Under the pieces are notes generated by a model. The model ran no database searches. It saw only the letters and a program-made list of their open reading frames with translations, and was not told where the DNA came from. The translations under genes were made by a program, and so were the position numbers. Positions 23,409 through 34,654 of a DNA stretch of 64,000 bases are shown here, piece after piece (the stretch's first letter is position 1; the number at the start of each line of letters is the position of its first letter). Source of the DNA: Sycobia sp. Sy_11 (lineage: Eukaryota > Arthropoda > Insecta > Hymenoptera > Epichrysomallidae). The stretch is from contig JACCIC010000135.1 in assembly GCA_018907035.1 (NCBI GenBank), forward strand, positions 744,001-808,000. Reading direction: 5' to 3'.

Positions 23409-24400
23409 TGCGACGGTGTCGCAAGATCGTCGGATGCTGCAACGTTGTGTTCGGCACAGGCAAGAGGTGATGTGTTCCGCGCGCTGTTGCCGAGTTCGTG
23501 CGTGACGGGCCAGCGTCTTTATGACGCGCGCTAAGATGCAGCTGGCCCGATCCAGCACATAGTGCCCAGAAAACACGCGACGCATGGAACGTTGTCCACG
23601 GCACAGCGCTCACGTATAGAAAGAAGAGATGCGGAAACTGATCATAAATCGCGCAGAGTGGGGCGCGGAGAGCGCCGTCAACGCCACCACTTTGCTTGCG
23701 GTCAGATGGAAAAAGAGCGAGTGGCCAGTGTGTGAGACGCAACGTGAGAGAGCGGGTTGATATAGCTGGAAGGGAAAGCTAGAGTGTGTTTTTGCGCGGC
23801 GACGAGAGTAGAGCGGGTAGTGTTCGCGACACGGGAGCGTGACGAAGGAAAGCGGGAAAGAGCCGTGTGTGAGGAAGAGCCGCGGGCAGAGTTGTGACGC
23901 GCTATCCGGACGGCCTCGAGTGCGCTTCGTCTCTACGTTCCGGACAGTGGTGCCGCTATAGAGACAAAGACTAAAGATTGGCGCCGGTGTACAGGGGCGG
24001 GTGCTGCCCAGGTCGACATCAGCCCTAGTAATGGGGCACCAAGGTGAAGGCAGTCGGCTGTACCAGGAGAAGGTAAGGCCCAGTGTCGTTGGTGCGTGCG
24101 AGTGTGGTCGCGAGAGTGTACGCGGAGAAGAGACGTTGGCGTCGGTGTAGAGGGTGTTGGCGCGTGGGGTTCGTGGTGAAATCGCGCTTCTCCTGAGCGC
24201 AATAGCTGAGTGCGACTCCCTTATTGGACGTAGAAATCCGAGTGCGGCGAGATATATGTGTTATGCGTTAGTGTGTAATTAAAGTAATTGACTATTAATA
24301 TAAATTGAAAGTTTAATAAATAAATTGTGCCCGTGGTTCGGGAGTTGATTGCGTGAAAATAGATTTGTTTTATTTTATTTCCATAAAATACCACGTCACA
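23409..24400 (+). repeat. Gypsy-1 3' LTR (992 bp)
   Basis: Starts TGCGACGGTGTCGCAAGATC and ends CCACGTCACA, followed by the ATTT duplication. Likely polyadenylation signal AATAAA at about 24315. The first 750 bp match the 5' LTR; the last 240 bp, from about 24160, do not. The end point is fixed independently by the paralogous empty site near 63963. Confidence 0.85.
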
Positions 24401-24404
24401 ATTT

Positions 24405-24414
24405 ACATACCTTA

Positions 24415-24497
<83 letters not shown>

Positions 24498-25676
24498 TAT
24501 ATTGCTATTGCTATTATATTATAATATGATTAATAAATTCATCCAGACATACACTTTCCTCGCCCCTTAATGCTTAGGTCCCTCGAGAGGAGTAATTTCT
24601 TCTGAAATATTGTAGTTATTACAAGATAATAACATTTCCCAATCCCAGCCCCCTCAGCGCCATAAGTTATAATCATGTTATTTTTCTAGCGTTATAGATT
24701 TTGAAAAGTCCTTTTGATCAGGAATCAATCAATTTTTTCAAGTGCTGTAAAAGGCAATAGGTTTGAAAGTACACCAACAATAGTGGAAAAATTTATCAGC
24801 CTGGTTGGTTCAAAAATAACAATTTTGAAAAAAATAACTTGTTGCTAAAAAGTACTCCTCACACTTAAACAAGTGCAGCCTTGTAAGCAGTTGGATTAGT
24901 TTTTTTCTCCCGTTTAGCAATTTATCTGTACACAGAAGCAATAATAAAAGTAGCCTCGTGGAAGAGTGATGATGAAAGTGAAGCAAAACTGATAAAGTTA
25001 CCATTGCACTCATAAGAGTACAATGATGTGTATGTAGTCTGTACACCATATGCTGACGAGTACAGAAAAATTGAAAAGAGCCGAAAGGTAGGAAATAAGG
25101 GAAATTTTCAAGATCTGTAAAGCTTATATGAATGGTGAAAAGATGTGCATTTATGGAAATTAAGTCCAGCACAATTAAATTATTATTAATAATTTATTAA
25201 TAGATAAAGCTGAGGGTAACCATTCTGAGCGAGGATTCTACGTTTTTCTCCCATCTATTTGTAGGCAACTTGCATACTGAGGGAGAGATAAGATAAATAA
25301 TTATATAAAATAAACATATAGCGTAAACTTAAATAAATAATATCAAAATTAGCATAAAATTTTATCTAGAGGAGAAAACTTAACAATGTTATCTTTTTCA
25401 AATAAACGACAACGTGTGATATGGATTAATAAAATACGACAAGTCGATTTATACAATAAGAACACTAAAAAAATTTTATATATAAATTTTAGTAATTATT
25501 ATAAACAGATAAACCTTTCTTTCGGTTTTGTCAATCTAACATATAGTCTCATACTCTCTTTTGACATTTATAATAACTTGGTGTGAACACGTACTGAATA
25601 CAATAATTAATACTTACTAAGATTAGAAACATTACAGGAGATATTATTTCTTAAATAATACAACCATTTAACTTAA
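24405..25676. other. Continuation of the dispersed repeat, then AT-rich DNA
   Basis: 24401-24520 resumes the repeat seen at 63960-64000 (ATACCTTAA ... ATTGCTATT), here expanded by an (AC)n(TA)n tract at 24412-24500. From 24520 on I see no gene or named repeat. Confidence 0.6.
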
Positions 25677-25792
25677 GAGTGCTCCTCACGATTCCCGAAA
25701 GTCCAAATCGATCGATGCGCCTGAAAGAGAAAAATTTTGCCTTAAGTGAGAGAACTAAAATCAATGTTCTGCACTACCGACATTTCAGGAAC
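25677..25792 (+). repeat. Short dispersed repeat, copy 2
   Basis: Partner of 15030-15144; see that entry. It lies just left of the long inverted-repeat element. Confidence 0.6.
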
Positions 25793-26122
25793 ATATCCAC
25801 AATTCCACATTAAAAATGGTATGAATAGCCCCCTTTCATATATATCTATATATATACTACGTCTATGTAGCGCTCGATGTTAAACACGAAACAACGTTCG
25901 TTATCAAAGCTCCTTATTTCAGAATCATATTTCATTGCCTTGCTCTGTCGCGAGTAGTTGCGAGTGAAATGTAGCATCTCAATGTTCGATAATAAGTTGC
26001 TAGTACCTACATATGGCCATATTGAAATGCATTTTTGTCATTTAAAATAACTGATAACAAATATTAATATTCAAGGCGATGCATATTACTAATATAGTAA
26101 AGATAATTAAAAATTTGTAACG

Positions 26123-26186
26123 TTTCCCTTTTTCCATCGGGATAGCTTACGCGGTAGCGCCAGGATCGTTTTGAGAGGAAAGGGAA
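26123..26186 (+). other. Isolated hairpin related to the array
   Basis: TTTCCCTTTTTCC (26123) pairs with GGAAAGGGAA (26177-26186). Inside lie GCGGTAGCGC (a small stem) and CCAGGATC, the same tail motif as in the array units 350 bp downstream. Confidence 0.5.
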
Positions 26187-26510
26187 TTTTAGACAGGATC
26201 GGGAGAAAAATTACATTTACTCAATTGTGTTCAGAAATAAACATTTATAACAAAATAAAAATAACCATACAATGAATAAAAATTATATAAGAAAATTAAT
26301 TGTGTTTCTGGCTTCGAGCCCTCCGATCTGCAACAGGCAAGACAGAAAGTTTAAATTAAAGTCTTATACTATACTTTATTACACTAGTTGTCGCACGCTG
26401 CTTATTTATAAACGGTAATTACAATCTTAATTTAAACGGACTTAATATAGAAATTTCGCACACTATATTTATACACACTATTACTGGGGCTGGGGGAGTT
26501 TGGGAAAAGA

Positions 26511-26955
26511 ATGTAGCCTGCTGGTCTATTACACCCAGGATCAGAGCTTTGTTCGTGTATAGGAATGAGACCGCTGAGCTTTAACGGAGCGCCACGCACC
26601 CAGGATCAAGTCTCTTTGAAGGGTAGTAAGGCCGCTAGTCTTTAATGGAGCGCCACGCAACTAGGATCAAGCCTTACTAAGGTGCAGGAGGCATTTTTGG
26701 TGAGGCCGCTGATCTTTAACGGAGCGCCGCGCAACCAGGATCAAGTCTCACCGGGAAAAATAGAGGAGTTTTTAGTGAAGCGGCTGGTCTTTAATGGAGT
26801 GCCACGCAACCAGGATCAAGCTTCACTAGGATTCGGACGGGATAGTAGAGCCTGCTGGTCTTTAACGGAGCGCCGCGCAATCAGGATCGCGACTCTACTA
26901 TTCAGGATTTTCGGACAGGTAGGATTTACTAGAGCTCTGGAGGCAGGATAGCTCT
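26511..26955 (+). repeat. Array of nested hairpin units with covarying stems
   Basis: Five full units plus a truncated one at each end. Each full unit has an outer stem, then a 5-bp inner stem around CTTTAAYGGAGYGCCRCGCA, then GATCAA or similar, then the outer stem closes. Outer stems: 26567-26571/26610-26614, 26625-26632/26671-26678, 26699-26706/26745-26752, 26774-26781/26820-26827 and 26842-26850/26893-26901. Inner pairs differ yet remain complementary: CTAGT/ACTAG, CTGGT/ACCAG, CTGGT/ATCAG. Unit spacing is 58-75 bp, not a multiple of three, so it is not a protein repeat. No known ribozyme or tRNA fold fits. Confidence 0.8.
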
Positions 26956-27022
26956 AAGGAGCTTCTTTCGGCCGTAACGTCGAGAGAACTGCTTTTGGGG
27001 CGGAAAACTCGCCCTTTTATAC

Positions 27023-27072
27023 ACGAAAAATTAGTCGATCGGGTGTTTACGCCACCGTTCGACTAATTTCGT
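27023..27072 (+). other. Hairpin downstream of the array
   Basis: AAATTAGTCG (27028-27037) pairs with CGACTAATTT (27060-27069), extended by ACG/CGT. The loop contains CGGGTG...CCACCG, which can form an inner stem, giving the same two-stem plan as the array units. Confidence 0.6.
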
Positions 27073-27517
27073 ACGAGCCGCCGAAAAATAATAATAATAA
27101 TAATTTTACAATATAATAATAATAAATAATTAAAATTATCTTGGTTATACAGATAATTTTCTAATTTGTCCTTGAGAGAGCTTGTACTGTTATATTTTTC
27201 TAGGCGTAGTTTAGTTCTCTCGGGTTTTTATTTCTAACAATAATTATAACAATAATAAGAATAATTATTATTATAACAAATTATAATAATAATAATAATT
27301 GTTAAAATAATAATTCAAGTGATATTTTCGTCCTTGGCGACGCTCGTATTCGAAAGAGAACTTTGGAGAACTTGACTCTCAATCGAAGTAGCCCCTCATA
27401 TAATCTCCATTGTCAGCAATTGATCTATGTTTATAATTTGAATGAATGTAGAAAAAGTAGATAATTATAAATAAAAAATTGTTTCCAGAAATTATTTGAT
27501 AGATTTTCATATTTTTG

Positions 27518-27552
<35 letters not shown>

Positions 27553-27647
27553 TAATATTTATGCTTCATGCTTCTGTATAACAACATTTAGCAATATTCA
27601 ATATTTGCATCACACACACACGCGCGCGCGCGCGTGTGCTATGTATG

Positions 27648-27707
<60 letters not shown>

Positions 27708-27935
27708 TAATATGTATCAGTTAAAAAGTTACTCTATGAATATTAATATTTATTATCAGAAAATACCGTATGCCCGTACTGATAATTTATGCTTGATCTT
27801 TCAGCTACACTTTACTCGTTACTACTCGCGATAGAGCAAGGAAATGAAATTCGATCCTGTAATAAGAAACCTCGATAACGAACGCACTTTCGTCCAATAC
27901 ATCGACCGCTAATAGATGCAGTATGCATATATGAA

Positions 27936-30520
27936 CGTCTGAAAATGTAGAATAATATAGGTTTTTTTCTAAAACTTATACTAAAACATATAAAGTAAAT
28001 GAGTTTTAATAGTTTTTAAACATATAGTCAAATCATAATAGTTTTTAAACCTGTATATACATAGATTAGTTAAAATAATAGTAAAAATTTAAAGCACAGG
28101 GCCCCCTTTACTTGATTGAATTGGTACGATATTGAGCGTAGTTTGCTGCTCCATCTCTTTCAAAACGCAGCAACAATATTTCTGTTTGTTTTGTCGACAA
28201 CTATAGATATTTATTGGATTTATGGTTACATTGTGAAAGCAATTTACTTTTTCTGTTTTCTCAAAATATGTGGCATGTAGAGCAATAAAACAAATTTTAT
28301 TTGTTTTATTATCTTATTCTACAAGTGGGAAAATTTGAATTAAATGCTCAACAAGTACATAGAATTCACAATTAATGTTTTCTTTGTAGATCTGAAACAC
28401 ACTAGACTGCGTGCAGCAGATGATTCGTAAGACAAAACTATTTGCACTGTTTTTCCCTAATTAAGAAAAATAGATTAATTCATATCTCTGTTTTCCCTCT
28501 TATAGAATAATCTGAAGAATTTTTTAAAATGTTTTTCTCTCTAATAATGCGAAATGACGACAAAAACTGAAAAAGTAAATTTGTTTCCGTTTTATTAGTT
28601 CATCGTAGCGCTGCGAACGCCATAAGGAGTACTCTTAGCCTTAATATTTGACAGCTAACCTCAAAACCTAACACCATCTATGGAGTAATTACCTGACAAG
28701 ACAAGTAGTTGTAATAAGAGGAAGCTAACCACTTGAATTACATAAATACTAACTGTATGTGCATTACTAATGTTAATTAAAGAAATTTTTCATAAATCAT
28801 TAAATTATAAATATTAAATAACTTGAAAGTAACTGAATATTAGCAGAATTCTTAATAACAAATCAACTACAACTTAAATAACTGCAACGCTAACAAGCAC
28901 AATAAATATTGACGAGAAACAATATTAATACTATAAATAAATAAATAAATAAACATTATAGAATACATAAGTGACTAACGAGTCAGTACATAATTACAGG
29001 ATTTTATGATTAGATCCCATATCCAAGTTATATTATAATAGAATACAACATAATAGATTATTATATAATTTATATTATATTTTTGTATCATTATATAATT
29101 TGAAATACGCAACTGTAAGAGGTAATATTTATTAATTATATGCATAATCAAAAAAAAAAGAGAAAGATATATGAATAGCTGAAGATTATTTCCAGCTAGT
29201 GGATGATATTTAGCAATTATTGCACTTATTAATAATAAAGTGTATATAGCCAACCTATAAGAAACCAGCCTATAATAACATATAAGTGAAGTGTTGAATG
29301 TAAAAAACAAAATTGAAGATGCATCACACAAAACATATTACTATAAATAATTTATAAATAATAGGTAATATTAAGTACTATAAATAATATATTACTGTTA
29401 ATAACATATGTTAAACAAGATATGAATAAATAATAACATAAATCAGAATAACATAAGTTATAACATATTATAACGTATACACCATAAGCCAACCACCAAC
29501 AGATGATATAGAATATTACTGAACTAGCCACATTAATATTATTAATAATTGATGTAAATTGAAGATCTAACTGAAAAAACGAACATTATCAACCTTACAT
29601 AGCGTTATCAAATATTTCTAGTACGAAGGATACGAGCAATATCCATCCAGAGACATAAAGCTATACTAATCGCATGAATGAACAATTGAAATAGTAACAA
29701 TATGAATAAACAATATAACAATAAATTAAACAAAAACAATTTTTTTTACAAATAGAATATTATCAATAAATATTCACCAGCAGCTGTTCGTACAAATACC
29801 ACAGCGATTCTTTTTTTTTATACCAATAATAACAACAATAAAAATAATCTCAACTAATTATAATAACGACTTGAAGAATATTAACATTTTATAGCAGACA
29901 ATTTTAAATTCAACCAATTTATGTTTCTCTTTTTATATTTTATGCAGGAGTACTGGTATAGGAATAACCACACCACTGTTGTTAATAAATATTATAAATT
30001 ATTAATTATTAATTAATTATAAATTTTAAATTATAATATATTATAAATTATTAATTATTTAACCTAATTATAATTAATTATTATTAACAAATAATACAAT
30101 AATTTAAATCACAGAAAATTTTGGAGTAAATAAATGAAAAAAGAAGAAATATATACTCTTTAGAAAAAATTTTCTTTTTTTAACAAAAAAAACAATAAAT
30201 AAAGAACTTCGTTCTTTTTCTTGAAGAGAAGACCTATAGAACTGATACATTGCTGTAATGCCATATACTGGAAATAGGAAACTCACCGATAACAACGAAT
30301 AAATAAATGACGCTACGACTATTGTTGATAAACAATATAAGAAAAATTTAAATAATTAGAAAATATATGCACAAGAATTTTTACACGTATTATAAATAGA
30401 TAGACGAGTAATCATAAAAGTAATATAGAAAAATGCGTAACTGGGGCAGATCTTGAAGAACTTAGAAGAGAACTACTTAATTATAATGGAAGTAGCTGCA
30501 TATCTCACTGCTCTTTTTAA
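27936..30520. other. AT-rich intergenic DNA, no gene recognised
   Basis: Long stretch dominated by AATAA/ATTAT strings. Frames at 28975-29331 (-) and 30104-30295 (-) are compositional. No splice-bounded exon or named repeat was found. Confidence 0.55.
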
Positions 30521-30529
30521 ATGGATAAG

Positions 30530-31480
30530 CAACGGATGGCTGACGCCGTGCAGGAGCATGATGGAAGGCCGGAACAGTACCATCCTGACATCACCGAGAT
30601 CTCAGATGCTTTGAGCTCGACAGCCCTCTAGGGAGCTCATTCACCACAGACACCCGCCGGCCTATCAACACAACTAAACACCAAGGAAGAAGATCAGAAC
30701 CCGACGGGACGATCTCATACAGCTCCCCCTATGCCACAGGGGCCACGCCCACTACTAACAGCCACGGGATTAGGATATTTCCATGGAACGTAGACACTAT
30801 CACCTGATTATAGCACGATCCTGGCTGGAAACATGGAGATACTTCCAGATACGGCAAACAGGTGGCCATACATACCCCGCATGTGGCCATATCCACACCC
30901 GATAATGCTCCAACCGTACCCGACAGCATAATCGTGCTTGCCAACCCCAGCGCTAGGAGCACTACCAGCGCCCCCAGAAATCAGACAAATAACCCCGAAT
31001 TGATCATTTGAAAACACATACCTCAAAGAAACGCACACGGGACAGCTGTTACGACAGTGGCACGTACAGTTTGCCGGAGCCCCTCGAGAGGACGTAGAGA
31101 AGTTCATTACACGGTTGGAAGAGAGAATGAATAGCCTAGATATTCTTGCAACGGATATCTTGAAGTTAACACCGGGAGTCCTAAGCGGAGCAGCACGAAT
31201 ATGGCATAGGCCCCTTTATAAGAAATTGCGCTCATTGAACAAATTCAAGGCAGCTTTGTGCCTTCAATTCCGACCAATCGATTACTCTTTATGGTTAGAG
31301 GAAGAGCTGCAGAACAGAAAACAAGGTTCGAAAGGATCTATAGGTTCCTCTCTGAGAGGGATGCGTGTTCTAATCGATAAAATGGCTCCGTTGTTAACTG
31401 AGGAACAACAACTCGATAGGATATACTGAAACCTGCACCCGTCGTATATGGATAAAATCGATAGACAAGATTTTAAACCC
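30530..31480 (+). pseudogene. Gypsy-4 gag (capsid part)
   Basis: Structural protein that packages element RNA. The clear part is 31040-31440, with THTGQLLRQWHVQF, EDVEKFITRLEE, LSGAARIW and FRPIDYSLWLEEELQNR. It aligns block for block with Gypsy-2 gag (TRTGQLLRQWNVKY, LYGSARTW, FRPIDYTLRLEEELRER). The N-terminal 500 bp is a Pro-rich frame broken by stops. Confidence 0.75.
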
Positions 31481-32400
31481 GAATAATGGGGCAGCAGATC
31501 GAGTTAAAAAAAAAACTTACACGGTATTATAAAGAACCGCCATCTACCGAAGATTGCATGGTAAGCACCGTAGCATACTCAGCATCGGAGAGAACGAGCA
31601 AGCGAACCCGGTTAGCAACCATTGTAAATGACAAGCCACTAATGGCTAAAAAACAGTGATGATAACATAGGCTTACGCACGAACACCAGCTAGACGTGAA
31701 AACAATGAATCGCGGTAATGCAATGACCGTGAAGAACCAAGGAGGAACCACAGCCCAGCACCTCGAAACACCAGGAGTCCGTCATCGAGACGAATGGACG
31801 AATGAACAAACACGCCACCTGGATATCGCGATCTTCCAACATCACTATGATATCAGTCTCCATCATCCTCATGCAATAGACGCTAATCACCCTCAGGTCC
31901 CAGATATTCACTAAACCGTTTCACATCCTCCAGCGTCCCTCGGTATCGAACTAGCGAGCGTGATTTCCACGACCACGATCGACGGCGTCGACAATAAACG
32001 CCCGATTGCGACTATCAATCGCCAAGATGCGACGACAACTGGAAGGATTGCAAATATCGAGTAGAGCGGAAGTTCAGCCCATCAACACAACAAGATAACG
32101 AGAATGGCCAAAGTTACCGCAATAGACGGCAATCACCAGTTGGACGAGGCGATTATAGATGTGATTACGATGGTTACCGTTCGCCACGTTGACGCGATTA
32201 GAGTGATGAAAACAGACTGCAACGTGAAGACAAGAAACATTGCTGGACCTGAAAACAGCCGGGATACTGGGCTGATTGTTGCCCCGGTAGGAAACGTCAG
32301 TTTTTTACAACTGCGGCGAAAAAAATATAACAACAAAGAACTGCCAACGATGCGATCCAAGTAGTAAGCAGGGAAACGCACGAGGGGACAGGACCTCGCA
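31480..32400 (+). pseudogene. Gypsy-4 gag C-terminus with decayed zinc knuckles
   Basis: Fragmented Arg-rich frames end at about 32236-32345 in two worn knuckles. The first reads CWT-stop-KQPGYWADCC (His replaced by Tyr); the second reads FYNCGEKNITTKNC. They line up with the knuckles of Gypsy-2 at 45670-45790. Confidence 0.6.
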
Positions 32401-32499
32401 GTCGACCTTGACACCCCTCATGACACGACACCACTCGCTGGAAACAGTGATAATCAATGCTCCGAGGCGAAGAATGTCACGAACACCCATCCGAACCTC

Positions 32500-33240
32500 A
32501 AAACTCCTAACGAGAAGAACCGATTCTTCTTCAACATTGAGTTGATGGGGAAATTCGAAGACGAAGGGAAAGTCGAATTGTGACGCAGACTTTCGAGCAG
32601 CACACTCGTGAACTTACAGCGAACTTACACTCGTGAACTTAACAACCTGAAGCAATTACGGACCATTTTAGGCATGGTCAAGTGGTACGCTAGATTCATA
32701 CAAGAACTGTTGAAAATTAAGCTGCCTCTCACAAAACTACTCAAGAAAAGCGTCAAATGGCACTGTGTGCACACGCAGCAGGAAGCTTTCGACAAATTCA
32801 AACTCCTGCTGTCGCAGGCGCCAGTACTGGCGCGCCCCACCCAACGTAAGCCATACGTTATGCAGACGGATGTAAGTAATTACGCCTTAGACGCAGTGCT
32901 TAGACAAGAGGATCAAGACGAGGAACATCCGATCGCCTACGCGAGAAAAACGTTAACAACGGCAGAATCGAACTACACCGTGACCGAGAAGGAGTGCCTA
33001 GCCGTCCTGTGGATTGTGGAAAATTCTGGGGGTATTTACTCGGCGAGAAACTTACGGTAGTGGCGGACCACAGAAGCTTCAAGTGGTTGGACACTTTTAA
33101 GGTCCCCACAGGCCGCCTAGCGAGATGGGCAACAGTACTCCAGGCGTTTAACATAGATATTGTCCATCGGAAGGGAGTTCTACATTATGTACCTGATGCT
33201 CTTTTTAGACCGCACAGTCATCTGAAGTACCTACCGGTAC
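32500..33240 (+). pseudogene. Gypsy-4 RT end and RNase H, fused to a protease stub
   Basis: A protease stub (FFFNIELMGKF, about 32527) is followed within 100 bp by the RT-connection block LGMVKWYARFI, showing that the protease active site and nearly all RT are deleted. RNase H follows with YVMQTDVSNYALDAVL, TVTEKECLAVLWIVE and, after a frameshift at about 33030, VVADHRSFKWL and a PDALFRP end. Confidence 0.8.
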
Positions 33241-33244
33241 TCTC

Positions 33245-33495
33245 AGCAACATAGAAGAAATACGCGAACAACGCGATAAATACCCCGACTGGACAATCAT
33301 AGGCAACCGAATATACAAACAGCGCCCTAACGTACTCACGGAGACAGTAGGCGATAGTCAATATGACTGAAAGCTAGTAGTACCACTAGAAGATCGCGAG
33401 CGAGTACTTTGTGAGTGCCACGACAGACCAATGTCCGGGCATTTCGACATGGATAAGACATTGAATAAACTGAGTCACTGTTACTATTGGCCATA
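33245..33495 (+). pseudogene. Gypsy-4 integrase N-terminus
   Basis: Remains of the zinc-binding start of integrase: KLVVPLEDRERVLCECHD, then SGHFDMDKTL and CYYWP at about 33370-33495. The catalytic core is absent. Confidence 0.65.
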
Positions 33496-33499
33496 ATAA

Positions 33500-33720
33500 A
33501 CTGTAGGTCCACAAAAGTCGTAATGAGGTACACATGTTTCAGGTGTGGTAAACCAAATTGCTATTTACATACGTGTATGACTTGCCCAGAACGATCGGTC
33601 TCTGCCGTATCGTCTTGTTAGGGAGAAGGCGACCGTGAGACGCAGTCGGCAAAGGAACGAAAGACGACACGTCAGGAGTTATCGCAGGGAGTATGCATGT
33701 TAGCAAATGGAACGCCTCAC
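33500..33720 (+). pseudogene. Gypsy-4 downstream ORF remnant with zinc knuckle
   Basis: At about 33527-33595 the frame reads YTCFRCGKPNCYLHTCMTC, a Cys-rich knuckle in the same place (after integrase, before LTR) as the downstream ORF of Gypsy-2. The following nucleotides (AGGGAGAAGGCGACC) also resemble the Gypsy-2 sequence after its knuckle. Confidence 0.5.
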
Positions 33721-34595
33721 TGTAACCCATTCGTTACAGGAAATAGCTGGTGTAGTAGGAATTCAGCAGCCGATCGTAATTAAGTAGAAAGCATCTGGCC
33801 GCGACATGGCTTAGAGTGCGCGCACGGTGAAAGGAGTAAGAAAAAGAACTGAAAAAGAACGAGCGGGTTCCTTCTTCTGGTCTTGAGCTTCAAACAGATC
33901 AGATGCTACTCGCACCAGCAATCGAACAGGTTAGACGCTTTCAGCCGTTCAGCAACCATCTTCGTAACCTTCGACGTCTCTCTTATCTGTAAGATCCAGC
34001 CCCGATCATTGGGTCGGCTTAGCAGGTACTCTCGAGCCTAGGAGCATCGCTAAGGCTAGACGACTTCCGTCTTAACCTGCCGACATCAGGCGCCCATCTG
34101 TGAGACGCGCCCGTGTCCCGTACATCGAGGTTGCCGAACGACCATACGCACGAGCGAGAGAGAGAGAGAGAGACAGAGAAGACTGAATGATGAGGACGAT
34201 GCCGCTCGCGCATCGCCGAGACAAAGAACAGCCCAGCGTTCAGCACCGGCAAGTAGCCTATGGTATTTAAAGACAATATGTACAACTCTCTCCCGAAAAC
34301 GAGAGAGACGTAGGTTAGATTCAGCCCCGCCGACGCTGTATAGCGCGCGCGTCCTCGTTCTTCGCGACTGTGCGTATTGTCGTTTCGAGTACCGGGCTCC
34401 TGGAATCTACCAGGAGTGATTGGCGTACGAGTTATAGCACTCCCTTGTAATAGGTGTGCATCTGTCTGTAAATAAATGTTCTGTAAAATAATAATTGAAT
34501 ACTCGGTTATTTATTGAACATCCTGTCCCCCTGTCCGTTTCCCCGCATGCACACGTATGCTTTATTGGAAGGTAAAGATAGCTGCATTTAGGCGG

Positions 34596-34600
<5 letters not shown>
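33721..34600 (+). repeat. Family B LTR (3' LTR of Gypsy-4), 880 bp
   Basis: Starts TGTAACCCATTCGTTACA, a palindrome, and ends GCGGTTTTA before a (TA)n tract. It aligns through its length with the solo LTR at 62649-63527, sharing GTGCGCGCAC near the start, a GA-rich middle, GAGTTATAGCACTC, an AATAAATGTT polyadenylation-like signal at about 34473, and the closing block TAGCTGCATTTA. Confidence 0.8.

Positions 34601-34650
<50 letters not shown>
34601..34650. repeat. (TA)n tract between two inverted LTRs
   Basis: About 24 TA units, with a family B LTR ending on each side in opposite orientation. Confidence 0.9.

Positions 34651-34654
<4 letters not shown>

Larger units (their letters stand above)
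16553..24400 (+). mobile_element. Gypsy-1: Ty3/Gypsy LTR retrotransposon, defective
   Basis: The whole element is 7.85 kb with 4-bp ATTT target duplications at 16549-16552 and 24401-24404. Order: 5' LTR, primer site, short gag remnant, reverse transcriptase, RNase H, integrase, a third ORF region, polypurine tract, 3' LTR. It is far more GC-rich than the flanking DNA. The capsid, nucleocapsid and protease active site are missing between gag and RT. One frameshift and one stop lie between RT and integrase, so it cannot move on its own. Confidence 0.9.
25835..27935. mobile_element. Long inverted-repeat (foldback-like) element, non-coding
   Basis: Left arm 25835-26095 and right arm 27701-27935 are inverted copies of each other. 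Shared blocks include CGTTCGTTATC, CTTGCTCTRTCGCGAGTAGT and CAAATATTAATATTCA (left, 26059) against its complement at about 27740. Identity by eye is roughly 75 percent over the best 110 bp. No transposase and no clear target duplication are visible. The interior carries the hairpin array at 26511-26955, a further hairpin at 27023-27072, AAT-rich tracts, and CA/CG/TA microsatellites at 27612-27704. Confidence 0.65.
30530..34600 (+). mobile_element. Gypsy-4: degraded family B Gypsy element
   Basis: Plus-strand element with gag, nucleocapsid remnant, RNase H, start of integrase, a downstream zinc-knuckle remnant and a 3' LTR. No 5' LTR is visible. Large deletions removed protease plus most of RT (junction at about 32570-32640) and most of integrase (junction at about 33495). 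Confidence 0.8.

Noticed and set aside
21452..23742. Minus-strand frames opposite Gypsy-1
   Set aside because: They are shadows of GC-rich plus-strand coding and LTR sequence.
24349..24570. Frame rich in Tyr-Ile over (TA)n; likewise at 27515-27834, 59145-59402 and 59322-59687
   Set aside because: All are translations of TA microsatellites.
26682..26951. 89-codon frame with repeated NGAPRNQDQ-like peptides
   Set aside because: It is the hairpin array read as protein. Unit spacing is not a multiple of three and conservation follows base pairing, not codons.
26511..26955. Array units as tRNA genes, twister or hammerhead ribozymes
   Set aside because: No anticodon or T-arm geometry, no CUGAUGA/GAAA core, and no twister-type conserved internal loops or pseudoknot partners could be placed.
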